Positions 32,014-40,466 of a stretch of 64,000 bases of DNA are shown here, piece after piece. The first letter of the stretch is position 1. Each line of letters starts with the position of its first letter. The DNA is from Phenylobacterium sp. Root1290 (GTDB lineage Bacteria > Pseudomonadota > Alphaproteobacteria > Caulobacterales > Caulobacteraceae): the NCBI RefSeq assembly GCF_001425305.1, contig NZ_LMEE01000005.1:124001-188000 (forward strand). The letters are read 5' to 3'. Made by a program: the position numbers and the translations under genes. The notes beneath the pieces were generated by a model. The model made no database searches. It was not told the DNA's origin and saw only the letters and a list, made by a program, of their open reading frames with translations.

Positions 32014-32991
32014 ATGGACAACGACGACGGCGGTCGCGCCGATTGGGACGATATCAAAACCTTCGTAGCCGCCGCCCAGACGGGTAGTTTCGGCGCCGCG
32101 GCCAGGCGGCTGCGCACCACTCAACCCACGGTCACACGGCGTATCGAGGACCTGGAGCTGCGCCTGGGGGCGAAGCTTTTCGATCGTGGGCTACGCGGGG
32201 TTTCACTGACCCGGGCCGGAGAGTTGGTTTACGACCGGGCGTTGACCATGCAGCGCGCGTCGCTGGACATCGAGCGCCTGAGCCTGGATCACGAGACGCC
32301 GGACGCGGGCGAAGTGACGGTCGCCATGCCTGAGGGATTGGGCGGCTATGTGCTGGGGCAGGAGGTCGCCGATTTCGTCCGCGAGAACCCTGGTATCAAG
32401 CTTGGTCTGGATTGCGGATTCTATCCGGAGAACCCCGTCGACAGTCAGGTGGACCTTTCGATCCAGCTGATGGACGCCAGCGGCGTGCCGGAATTGACCG
32501 CAACGCCCCTTGCGACGCTGCACTACGCGCTGTTCGCCTCGCGGGAGTACCTGGAAACGTATGGCGCCCCCACGCGGATCGAGGCGGCGGTGGGACACCG
32601 CTTCATTTATCACTCCGCCCAGGTCAGCAAGCGCGGGCGCTGGGGCGCGAAAACCTCGGCGTTCATGGAGCTGGCCGAGCCGTCGATGGTGGTGAACTCC
32701 TCGACGGTGATGCTGCATGCGATCCAGCGGGGCGCGGGCATCGGTGCGATCCCGACCGCGATCGTGGCGGTGGCGCCCGACCTGGTGATGCTGGACATCC
32801 CGCCCTTGGCCAGTTCCACCGTATGGCTGTGCCATCACCGCGAGGCGGCCAAGTCCGGCCGGGTCGCCAAGGTGGCTGAATGGCTGGCGAGCATCTTCGA
32901 CGCCCGCGAGCGGCCCTGGTTCCGCCCCGAGTTCATCCACCCGCGCGAGTTCAGCGAGTGGTCCTGGCCGGCGGCCACGGCGCGGGGTTGA
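32014..32991 (+). CDS. LysR family transcriptional regulator
   Basis: A 325-residue regulator. The winged helix is at about residues 9-68 (DDIKTFVAAAQTGSFGAAARRLRTTQPTVTRRIEDLELRLGAKLFDR), then a long effector domain containing GGYVLGQEVADFVRENPGIKLGLD and NSSTVMLHAIQRGAGIGAIP. It is divergent from the four-gene operon and shares the TTCGAG-N8-CTCGAA site, so it very likely controls that operon. The ATG at 32014 is chosen because it puts the HTH near the N terminus; an earlier ATG at 31984 in the same frame would add about ten unconserved residues. Confidence 0.92.
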   Translation: MDNDDGGRADWDDIKTFVAAAQTGSFGAAARRLRTTQPTVTRRIEDLELRLGAKLFDRGLRGVSLTRAGELVYDRALTMQRASLDIERLSLDHETPDAGEVTVAMPEGLGGYVLGQEVADFVRENPGIKLGLDCGFYPENPVDSQVDLSIQLMDASGVPELTATPLATLHYALFASREYLETYGAPTRIEAAVGHRFIYHSAQVSKRGRWGAKTSAFMELAEPSMVVNSSTVMLHAIQRGAGIGAIPTAIVAVAPDLVMLDIPPLASSTVWLCHHREAAKSGRVAKVAEWLASIFDARERPWFRPEFIHPREFSEWSWPAATARG

Positions 32992-33084
32992 GCCCGGTTC
33001 GGGCCACAACCGCTTCAATCGAGCCTTAACTTTAGTCGCTCAGGGTCATCCCGCTGATATCAATAAGAATCAGGGGGGATCAGC

Positions 33085-35502
33085 ATGGCGGACGGCACGG
33101 CCGAGACGCGCCCGTTCGGCCTGGATATCTCCCAGGCCGTCTGCGACCGCGCGACGCGGCTCGCCAGGACCATGTTTTCCGCCCTCGATGCGCAGATCAT
33201 TTTCCTCAAGGACGGGGAGGTCTGGCGCAGCCGTGACCCGGCCAGCCGCATCCTCCGCGAACGCGACCGGGCGGCCGAGATCGTCCAGGCCAGCGGCGAG
33301 CTGCTGTGGATCGAGGACGCCAGGGCCGACGCCCGGTTCGCCGAGAGCCCCGCCGTCGCAGGGCCGCCCTATCTGAGATCCTATGTCGGCGTGCCGATCC
33401 GGCTGGCCGACGGCACGACCCCTGGAGTGCTGGCGGTGTTCGGCGATCAGCCGCGCGCCTTTGACGGCGCCTTGGCCTGCCGCCTCGACGATCTGGCGCA
33501 ATTCGTCGCCGACGAATGGGCGCGCGCCCAGGCGAGCAAGGCCCGCGAGCAGAGCCGCCGTGAGCGCGACGCCATGCAATCGACCCTGGCGGCGATCGTC
33601 GAAGCCATGCCCGTGGCGCTGGTGCTCACCGACCGGGAGATGCGCGTGATCGGGGCCAGCCCACGCTGGATCCGGACGCTCGATCTGGGCCAGCAGATCG
33701 TCTACGGCCGGACCATCCAGGAATTGGCGCCGTACATGTACGAGCGATGGCAGGAAGCCTATGACCGGGTGCTGTGCGGGGAGGTCATCACGGCCGACCG
33801 GCTGCAGGTGGTCGAGCCCGGCGGTGCGATCCGATGGTATCGGGCCGAGCTGGCGCCGTGGCTTACGGCCGACGGCGGAGTCGGCGGCCTGATCATCGCC
33901 AGCCACGACATCACCGACATGATCGAAGCTCTGGAAGCGACCGAGCGGTCCGAGCAGCGGCTGATGCTGGCGATGGAGATCGCCGACATCCACGTGTTCG
34001 AGATGGATTACGCGCGCCGCGAGCTGATCAAGACCGGGGCCGAGGACACGTTCTTCACCGAGCCGAAGACCTATGAAGAATTGCATCGCGACATCTTCAG
34101 CACGATCGACCCGCGCGACCGGGAGCGTGTCGAGGAGGCGTGGCGACAGCATCTGACCGATGGCGAGCCCTATAGCCCTGAGTACCGCCTGGTCCGCAGC
34201 GACGAGCGCGAGGTCTGGGCGATGGGCTCGACGCGCCTGATCGCCGACGAGCGCGGGCGTCCGCTGCGGGTGATCGGCGCGCTGCAGAACATCAGCGAGC
34301 GCAAGGCCGCCGAGCGCGCCCTGGTGCAGGCCAAGGAAGACGCCGAGGCTGCGAACCGGGCCAAATCGACCTTCCTGGCCACGATGAGCCACGAGATTCG
34401 CACGCCGCTGAACGGCGTGCTGGGCATGGCCCAGGCGATGTCGGCCGAGAATGGGCTGTCGGACATCCAGCGTGAGCGGCTGGAGGTGATCCGGCAGTCG
34501 GGCGAGACGCTGCTGGCGATCCTCAACGACGTCCTGGATCTGTCGAAGATCGAGGCCGGCAAGCTGGAGCTGGAAGAGGCCGACTTCGACGTCGCGGCGC
34601 TGGCGCGCGGAGCGCATGCGGCGTTCACGGCGATCGCCAACAAGAAGGGGCTCTCGTTCGCCCTGGCGATCGAGCCCGCAGCGCTGGGCGTCTATCGCGG
34701 GGATTCCACCCGCGTGCGGCAGATCCTCTACAACCTCGTCTCCAACGCCTTGAAGTTCACGGAGCAGGGCGAGGTGCGGGTCATCGTCGACCGTGACGCC
34801 TCCGGGCTGCGGCTCAGCGTGTCCGACACCGGCATCGGGATCGCGCCGCACCGGCTGGCTGCGCTGTTCCAGAAGTTCGAGCAGGCCGACGCTTCCACCA
34901 CCCGGCGCTATGGCGGCACGGGCCTGGGGCTGGCGATCTGCCGTGAGCTGGCGGGGCTGATGGGCGGCGCCATCGATGCGCGGAGCGAGGTGGGTGAGGG
35001 CACCACGTTCTTCGTGACCCTGCCGCTGACCTGGGTTGGCGCCAGCGTGGCTTTGCCGACGCCGCCGACGGTCAGCGACCAACAGCCCGAGGCCAGCGCC
35101 TGTTCGGCGCTGCGGGTGCTGGCGGCGGAGGACAACACCGTCAACCAGCTGGTTCTCAAGACCCTGCTGCACCAGATCGGCGTGGATCCGTTCATCGTCG
35201 AGAACGGCCTGGAGGCTGTGCGCGCCTGGGAGAGCGGCGAGTGGGACGTGATCCTGATGGATGTGCAGATGCCGGTCATGGACGGACCAAGCGCCTGCGC
35301 CCTGATCCGCGGCCGCGAAGCCCTGGAGGGACGGCCGCGAACCCCGATCATCGCCCTGACAGCCAACGCCATGGCCCACCAGGTGGCTGAGTACGCCGGG
35401 GCCGGGATGGACGGGTTCGTGCCCAAGCCGATCGAGGTCGGGCGGCTGTTCGAGGCGCTGCAGAAGGTGCTGGAAGACGGGGCCGAGACGAGGGCGGCCT
35501 AG
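33085..35502 (+). CDS. Soluble hybrid histidine kinase (GAF-PAS-PAS-HisKA-HATPase-REC)
   Basis: An 805-residue cytoplasmic kinase. Residues about 10-150 form a GAF-like sensor with YLRSYVGVPIRLADGTTPGVLAVF; about 165-290 a PAS domain (AIVEAMPVALVLTDREMRVIG); about 295-410 a second PAS/PAC ending GALQNISERKAAERAL. The dimerisation helix has H436 in TMSHEIRTPLNG. The ATPase N box is LVSNALKFTEQG and the G boxes DTGIGIA and GTGLGLAIC. The receiver has D726 in LMDVQMPVMDG. No transmembrane helix, so it senses an internal cue. A good GGGGGGA ribosome site precedes the start. Its partner response regulator is not in view. Confidence 0.93.
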   Translation: MADGTAETRPFGLDISQAVCDRATRLARTMFSALDAQIIFLKDGEVWRSRDPASRILRERDRAAEIVQASGELLWIEDARADARFAESPAVAGPPYLRSYVGVPIRLADGTTPGVLAVFGDQPRAFDGALACRLDDLAQFVADEWARAQASKAREQSRRERDAMQSTLAAIVEAMPVALVLTDREMRVIGASPRWIRTLDLGQQIVYGRTIQELAPYMYERWQEAYDRVLCGEVITADRLQVVEPGGAIRWYRAELAPWLTADGGVGGLIIASHDITDMIEALEATERSEQRLMLAMEIADIHVFEMDYARRELIKTGAEDTFFTEPKTYEELHRDIFSTIDPRDRERVEEAWRQHLTDGEPYSPEYRLVRSDEREVWAMGSTRLIADERGRPLRVIGALQNISERKAAERALVQAKEDAEAANRAKSTFLATMSHEIRTPLNGVLGMAQAMSAENGLSDIQRERLEVIRQSGETLLAILNDVLDLSKIEAGKLELEEADFDVAALARGAHAAFTAIANKKGLSFALAIEPAALGVYRGDSTRVRQILYNLVSNALKFTEQGEVRVIVDRDASGLRLSVSDTGIGIAPHRLAALFQKFEQADASTTRRYGGTGLGLAICRELAGLMGGAIDARSEVGEGTTFFVTLPLTWVGASVALPTPPTVSDQQPEASACSALRVLAAEDNTVNQLVLKTLLHQIGVDPFIVENGLEAVRAWESGEWDVILMDVQMPVMDGPSACALIRGREALEGRPRTPIIALTANAMAHQVAEYAGAGMDGFVPKPIEVGRLFEALQKVLEDGAETRAA

Positions 35503-35600
35503 CTTCGACGCGATTAGCGCGTGTTAACTACGACTTTGGGTAGAATAATTCGCGCGATCGGGGCATTTGGAGGGACCCAGTTCCCTTTGAGTAAGTCCCT

Positions 35601-37440
35601 ATGGCCGCGCCGACGCTCACGATCACTTGCGACAAGATCACGCTGAAAGCCGGCGAGACGGCGACCGTCACGTTCACCTTCTCCGAACTCCCCATGGGGT
35701 TTTCGCTCGGCGATGTGAGCGTGACCGGGGGCTCGATTTCTGTTCTGGAGCCAACAGCTGATCCGCTGGTCTACGAGGCAAGCTTCACGCCCACGGCTGG
35801 GGTCGCTGCCGGGTCCGCCACGATCTCGGTGGACAACGCTTCCTATACGAACGCGGCAGGCGATGACGGCGCGGGCGCTTCCGGCCCGTCGCTCATGATC
35901 CAGACCTTGAGGCCGTCGGCGACGGTCGGCCTCGCCGACGCGGCGCTGAGAATCGGCGAGACCAGCCTGGTGACGATCAGCTTCTCGGAGGCCGTCAGCG
36001 GGTTTTCGAACGCCGACCTGACCGTCGCGAACGGGACGCTGTCAGCGGTCGCTTCCGCAGATGGCGGGGTCACCTGGGAGGCGACGTTTGCGCCAAGCGC
36101 CAATGTGACGGATGCGACGAACGTCATCACGCTGGACATGAGCGGCGTCATGGGCGCCAGCGGCAACGCCGGGGCGGGCACAAGCGACTCCGGCAACTAC
36201 ACGGTCGATACCGTTCGCCCGACCGCGACGGTGGTGCTTGCCGACCTGGCCTTGGGGATCGGGCAGACCAGCAATGTCACCTTCACGTTCTCGGAAGCCG
36301 TGACCGGGTTCACCAACGCAGATCTGATGATCGACAATGGTGCGCTATCTGCCGTGAGCAGCAGCGACGGCGGTGTCTCCTGGACGGCCACGTTCACGCC
36401 GACGGCCAGCGTAAACGACAACAGCAATGTCATTGTGCTCGATTTGACCGGCGTGACCGATCTGTCGGGCAACGCAGGGTCGGGTACGGTCAACTCTCTG
36501 AACTACGTCGTCGATCACCAACGGCCCGTGGCGACCGTAAATCTGGCCGATCCGGAGCTGAAGGCCGGCGAGACCTCGCTGATGACGGTCACGTTCTCGG
36601 AGGCGGTGATCGGCTTTACCATTGACGACCTGTCGACCCCGAACGGAGCGCTCACGGCGATGAGCAGCGGCGATGGCGGGATCACCTGGACAGCGACCTT
36701 CACGCCGGGGGAGGGCGTCCGCGACTACACCAACGTGATCGGCTTGGACAATACAGGCTACACCGACCTGGCCGGAAACGCCGGGGCGTCGCCGACGTAC
36801 TCCGCCAACTTCACAATCGCCACGGTGCGCCCGACGGCGACCGTTGTCGTGGACGCCACCGCACTCAAGGCGAGCGAGAGCAGCGACGTAACGATCACGT
36901 TCTCGGAGGCCGTAAACGGCTTCGACCGAGGCGATCTGACCGTCGAGAACGGGACGCTCACGAATCCCAGTAGCACCGATGGCGGTGTCACTTGGACCGC
37001 CACCCTGACGCCGAACGTCAACGTCAGCGCCGCATCGAACGTCATCACGCTGGATCTGACCGGGGTGGCTAACGGGGTTGGCAACGCCGGTACAGGAAGC
37101 GCCGTTTCCGGCAACTACGAGATCGACACCGCCAGGCCTTCGGCGACGAGCATCATTGTCGGCAATCCGACAATCCAGGCGGGGCAGACGACCCTGGTTA
37201 CGATCGAGTTTTCCGAACCAGTTGTTGGTTTTGGCCTTTCCGACCTGTCGGTGGAAAACGGCGTGCTCAGCAACCTCGCCACCAGCGACAACAAGACCTG
37301 GACGGCGACGCTTACCCCGACCGTCGGCGTGAGCGACGCAACGAATCTCATCCTGCTGGATAGTTCCCTGGTGACCGACGACGCGGGCAACGCGGGGTTA
37401 GGAATTTCGATCTCCAACAACTATGCGGTCGGCTACGTGC
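35601..37440 (+). repeat. Six tandem Ig-like coding repeats, about 306 bp each
   Basis: Module starts fall near codons 3, 103, 206, 308, 410 and 512 of the large RTX gene. Each has a GGCGAGACC- or GGGCAGACC-type stretch followed by TTCTCGGAGGCC-like sequence coding F-S-E-A. The copies are divergent at DNA level, so they are old; some copy-number change by recombination is still conceivable. Confidence 0.75.
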
Positions 37441-38099
37441 CGCCGCAGCCGGCCAGCGACGACGACGTGATCGCGCTGCCTGCTGAAGGGGGATCGGTAT
37501 CGGCCGGACCGGGAAGCGATAGCGTCGGCGGCGCGGGCGGGGCCGACCTGATCCAGGGCAACACCGGAGACGACACCCTGAGCGGAGCCGGTGGCGACGA
37601 CATCGTGCGCGGAGGCCAGGACAACGACTTCGTGCACGGCAACGCCGGGGCCGACCTGCTGTTCGGGGACCTGGGCAACGACAGCGTGTTCGGCGGCCAG
37701 GGCGACGATTTCGTCCAGGGCGGCCAGGGGAACGACTACGTGCTGGGCGATCTGGGGCGCGACAGCGTGCTGGGCGGACAGGGCGGGGACACGGTCTTCG
37801 GCGGGGGCGGCGACGATTATCTGTCCGGCGACCTGGGCGATGATGTGCTGATGGGCGGCGCGGGCGCCGACCTGTTCAACTTCACCGGCGGAGGCGGCCG
37901 CGATGTGGTGATGGACTTTTCTCAGGCCGAAGGCGACCGCATCCGCATCTCGCCGGCGGACGCAGCTGATTTCGGGGCGTTGTCGGCCAAACTCGTCACC
38001 GACGGCGGCGACACAGTGATCGACCTTGGCGGCCAGACCATCGTGCTGGCAGGGGTGGCGAAGTCGGCGCTGACGGCGGCCGACTTCGTGTTCGGCTGA
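35601..38099 (+). CDS. Ig-like repeat/RTX calcium-binding protein, probable type I-secreted adhesin
   Basis: An 832-residue protein without a Sec signal. Residues 1-610 hold six Ig-like modules, each about 102 residues, with the recurring pattern P-(S/T)-A-T-x-x-x-x-x-x-x-L-x-x-G-(E/Q)-T-S-x-V-T-x-x-F-S-E. Residues about 613-770 carry glycine-aspartate nonapeptide repeats (GGxGxDxxx) that bind calcium as a beta-roll, and the tail ends GGQTIVLAGVAKSALTAADFVFG, like C-terminal type I secretion signals. No ABC/membrane-fusion exporter is nearby. It probably acts outside the cell in adhesion. The ribosome site is weak. It ends one base before the end of the convergent monooxygenase gene. Confidence 0.85.
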   Translation: MAAPTLTITCDKITLKAGETATVTFTFSELPMGFSLGDVSVTGGSISVLEPTADPLVYEASFTPTAGVAAGSATISVDNASYTNAAGDDGAGASGPSLMIQTLRPSATVGLADAALRIGETSLVTISFSEAVSGFSNADLTVANGTLSAVASADGGVTWEATFAPSANVTDATNVITLDMSGVMGASGNAGAGTSDSGNYTVDTVRPTATVVLADLALGIGQTSNVTFTFSEAVTGFTNADLMIDNGALSAVSSSDGGVSWTATFTPTASVNDNSNVIVLDLTGVTDLSGNAGSGTVNSLNYVVDHQRPVATVNLADPELKAGETSLMTVTFSEAVIGFTIDDLSTPNGALTAMSSGDGGITWTATFTPGEGVRDYTNVIGLDNTGYTDLAGNAGASPTYSANFTIATVRPTATVVVDATALKASESSDVTITFSEAVNGFDRGDLTVENGTLTNPSSTDGGVTWTATLTPNVNVSAASNVITLDLTGVANGVGNAGTGSAVSGNYEIDTARPSATSIIVGNPTIQAGQTTLVTIEFSEPVVGFGLSDLSVENGVLSNLATSDNKTWTATLTPTVGVSDATNLILLDSSLVTDDAGNAGLGISISNNYAVGYVPPQPASDDDVIALPAEGGSVSAGPGSDSVGGAGGADLIQGNTGDDTLSGAGGDDIVRGGQDNDFVHGNAGADLLFGDLGNDSVFGGQGDDFVQGGQGNDYVLGDLGRDSVLGGQGGDTVFGGGGDDYLSGDLGDDVLMGGAGADLFNFTGGGGRDVVMDFSQAEGDRIRISPADAADFGALSAKLVTDGGDTVIDLGGQTIVLAGVAKSALTAADFVFG

Positions 38100-38100
38100 C

Positions 38101-39558
38101 CTATTCGGCCGGTTCGGTGGTGCGGACGACTTCGTACGCCTCGGCGTCGAAACCGGCGACGGCCTGAGCGTAGGCCTGGGCTGAGCCGGGCCAGTTGTTG
38201 AGGATCTTGCCCTCGGGGGTCTTGTACCAGCTGGTGCAGGTTCCGGCCCACGGGGTGTGGGCGAGCTCTGCCTGGATCTTGTCGTTGTAGGCGGCCTGGA
38301 CGTCCGAGTTGACCGACACTGGCCGGTCTTGGGCCAGGGCCTGCAGTACGTAGCCCACCTGGGCCTCGATCATGTAGATGATCGAGTTGTGGCCGAGGTT
38401 CGTGTTCGGGCCGTAGAGCATGAAAAGGTTGGGGAAACCGGAAACGCTGATCCCTAGATAGGCTTCCGGCCCGGACTTCCACGCCTGGGCGAGGGTGACG
38501 CCACCCACGCCGTGGATGGCGGTCTCACCTGCGAATGACTTGGTCTCGAATCCGGTCGCGTAGATCACGACATCGGCCTCATGCAGTCGGCCGGTCTGGT
38601 CGACGACGCCCTGCGGCGTCATGCGGGTGATCGCCTCGGTGACGAGTTCAACGTTCGGCCGCGTCAACGCCGGATAGAAGTCGTTGGAGATCAGTACGCG
38701 CTTGCAGCCGACCTCGTAGTCCGGCGTCAACTTGGCGCGCAGTTCGGGGTCGGCGACCTGGGCGTTCAAATGGGCCAGCGGGATCGGCACTTCCTCGACG
38801 GGAGCGGTCCCGTTGCGCTTGGCGATGAGGCGGTCCTCGGCCATCTGGAAGATCTCGGAGCGTACCTTCTCCATCAGTTCGGGACGCGCGCGGAACTGGG
38901 CCTTTTCTTCTGGGGTGTACGGGCGGTTCATCCGTGGCACGATCCAGTTGGGCGAACGCTGGAAGAGGGTCAGCCGGCCGGCGACCTTGGCGATCTCGGG
39001 TACGAACTGGATGGCGCTGGCGCCGTTGCCGATCACCGCCACGCGCTTGCCGGCGAGGTCGATGGAAGCGTCCCACTGAGCCGAATGGAACGCCCGGCCT
39101 GCAAAGCTCTCGCGGCCCTCGATCGGCGGCGCCTTCGGCCGGTTGAGTTGGCCCCAGGCGGTGACGAAGGCCTGCGCCGTCACGCTCGAACCGTCGGCCA
39201 GGTCGATCGTCCAGCAGCCGGCCGCCTCGTCCCAGACCGCGCCCGTGACTTCCGCGCCGAAGCGGATGTGATCACCGAGTTCGTGCCGGTCCACGACCCC
39301 TTCGATATAGGCGAGAATGTCGGGTTGGGCGGAGTAGACCTCCGGCCAATCGGGGTTCGGGGCGAAGGAGTAGGAATAGAGGTGGCTGGGGATGTCGCAG
39401 CCGGCGCCGGGATAGATGTTCTCGCGCCAGGTGCCGCCGACGCGGTCGGCTTTTTCGAGGATGACGAATGACGACTCGCCCTGGGCCTTGAGTTGCAGGC
39501 CCATGCAGAGGCCGGCGAAGCCCGCGCCCAAAATGGCGACTTTCACGTCCGCGGCCAT
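38101..39558 (-). CDS. Flavin-containing/Baeyer-Villiger-type monooxygenase
   Basis: A 485-residue flavoprotein. The FAD fold is AILGAGFAGLCMG at residues 8-20; the second dinucleotide motif is VIGNGASAIQFVPEI. The BVMO-type fingerprint F-x-G-x-x-x-H-x-x-x-W is visible as FAGRAFHSAQWDAS, with D in place of the usual P after W. Related proteins insert oxygen into ketones or oxidise nitrogen and sulfur. It sits convergent to the RTX gene and divergent from a TetR gene with a leader ORF, so it is likely controlled by that regulator. Confidence 0.88.
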   Translation of the reverse strand: MAADVKVAILGAGFAGLCMGLQLKAQGESSFVILEKADRVGGTWRENIYPGAGCDIPSHLYSYSFAPNPDWPEVYSAQPDILAYIEGVVDRHELGDHIRFGAEVTGAVWDEAAGCWTIDLADGSSVTAQAFVTAWGQLNRPKAPPIEGRESFAGRAFHSAQWDASIDLAGKRVAVIGNGASAIQFVPEIAKVAGRLTLFQRSPNWIVPRMNRPYTPEEKAQFRARPELMEKVRSEIFQMAEDRLIAKRNGTAPVEEVPIPLAHLNAQVADPELRAKLTPDYEVGCKRVLISNDFYPALTRPNVELVTEAITRMTPQGVVDQTGRLHEADVVIYATGFETKSFAGETAIHGVGGVTLAQAWKSGPEAYLGISVSGFPNLFMLYGPNTNLGHNSIIYMIEAQVGYVLQALAQDRPVSVNSDVQAAYNDKIQAELAHTPWAGTCTSWYKTPEGKILNNWPGSAQAYAQAVAGFDAEAYEVVRTTEPAE

Positions 39559-39677
39559 GTCGTACTCCCCTCGAACTTTCTTGTGTGGGGGACGCTAGCG
39601 GCGGGACGATAGGTTATCAACGGTCACATCGACCGGCGCGATCCATCGGCGGCCTCGACATTCGGCGGCGGGCTTGA

Positions 39678-39688
39678 GAACATTGTTC
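39678..39688. promoter_or_regulatory. GAACA-T-TGTTC, candidate TetR operator
   Basis: An 11-base inverted repeat with a single central base lies 16 bases before the leader ORF of the TetR gene and about 120 bases upstream of the monooxygenase start. TetR repressors often bind between divergent promoters in this manner. Palindromes this short also arise by chance. Confidence 0.4.
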
Positions 39689-39704
39689 ACGTAGGGAGAA
39701 CGCC

Positions 39705-39773
39705 ATGCCACGTCGCCGCGTAAGCGCGCTTTCGATTTCGGACCTCCATGGGTGGGCGGGCGCGGCACGATGA
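39705..39773 (+). CDS. 22-residue leader ORF coupled to the TetR gene
   Basis: An ATG with the good ribosome site AGGGAGA seven bases upstream opens a 22-codon frame, MPRRRVSALSISDLHGWAGAAR. It ends at TGA that overlaps the TetR start as ATGA (39770-39773). The start is therefore probably made by ribosomes finishing this leader. No such strong ribosome site precedes the TetR ATG. Three consecutive arginine codons occur at residues 3-5. Expression is not proven. Confidence 0.5.
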   Translation: MPRRRVSALSISDLHGWAGAAR

Positions 39774-40360
39774 CCTGGGCCGATCAGGGCGCGCGGCGCC
39801 GGCCCTATCATGTGGGCAATCTGCGGACGCTTCTGTTGGATGAGGCGCGGGCGCTGCTGGAGGCTGGCGGCCGCGCAGACCTGAACCTGCGGGCGCTGGC
39901 GGCGCGAGCGGGGATCGCCGCGGGATCTGTCTATCACCACTACGCATCCAAGGCTGCGCTGATGGCGGGCCTGGCCTCCATGGGGTTTCGCGAACTGGAG
40001 GCCAGCCTGCGGCAGGCGGGCGCCACCGCCGAAGCCACGCCGATCCGTACGACGGCCTTGGCGTACTTCGCCTTCGCCCGCGGCCAACCGGCGCTCTACG
40101 AGCTGATGTTCGACGCCGCGCTGATCGCAGAGCCCGAAGTCGCCGAGGCGCGCGACAGCGCCTTTGCGGTTCTGCAGGAGGTCATCGCCAGCGCACCGAG
40201 CCAGCAGGGCGTCGACCCGGTGGTGGTCCACAAGGTCGCCCTGGCGGTCTGGGCCTGCGGCCACGGAGCCGCCTCGCTGACACAGGCGGACGAGAGCGGG
40301 GATTCACCGCTGATGGAGGACGTGATTCAGGGCCTCGAGGCGCTGTTCCGCCCGCGCTAG
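39770..40360 (+). CDS. TetR family transcriptional regulator
   Basis: A 196-residue regulator. The HTH (about residues 30-62) is LNLRALAARAGIAAGSVYHHYASKAALMAGL, of the TetR type with a W-H-G-like C-terminal part (residues 90-190, YFAFARGQPALYELMFDAALIAEPEVAEARD). It is divergent from the monooxygenase gene and preceded by the overlapping leader ORF. An upstream GTG start at 39752 would add six residues, but the ATGA junction makes 39770 more likely. Confidence 0.88.
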   Translation: MTWADQGARRRPYHVGNLRTLLLDEARALLEAGGRADLNLRALAARAGIAAGSVYHHYASKAALMAGLASMGFRELEASLRQAGATAEATPIRTTALAYFAFARGQPALYELMFDAALIAEPEVAEARDSAFAVLQEVIASAPSQQGVDPVVVHKVALAVWACGHGAASLTQADESGDSPLMEDVIQGLEALFRPR

Positions 40361-40466
40361 GCCTATCCCGCCACGCAACCAGCTGGTCGGCGACGATCTT
40401 GCCGAGGCGCCGCTTTGGTTTGGTCTATTGGCTTGATTTTGAGGCCGAAGCCCTTTCGTTAGGCCC

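Noticed and set aside
33070..35379. A 769-codon minus-strand frame opposite the hybrid kinase
   Set aside because: It mirrors the kinase codons and shows no recognisable protein features.
35514..35527. TTAG-N6-TTAA before the Ig-like/RTX gene as a CtrA box
   Set aside because: The spacer is six, not seven bases, so it does not fit the CtrA consensus.
40361..40466. A TPP riboswitch before the ThiO-like gene
   Set aside because: The conserved CTGAGA and ACCTGATCTGGATAATGCCAGCG-type segments are absent.
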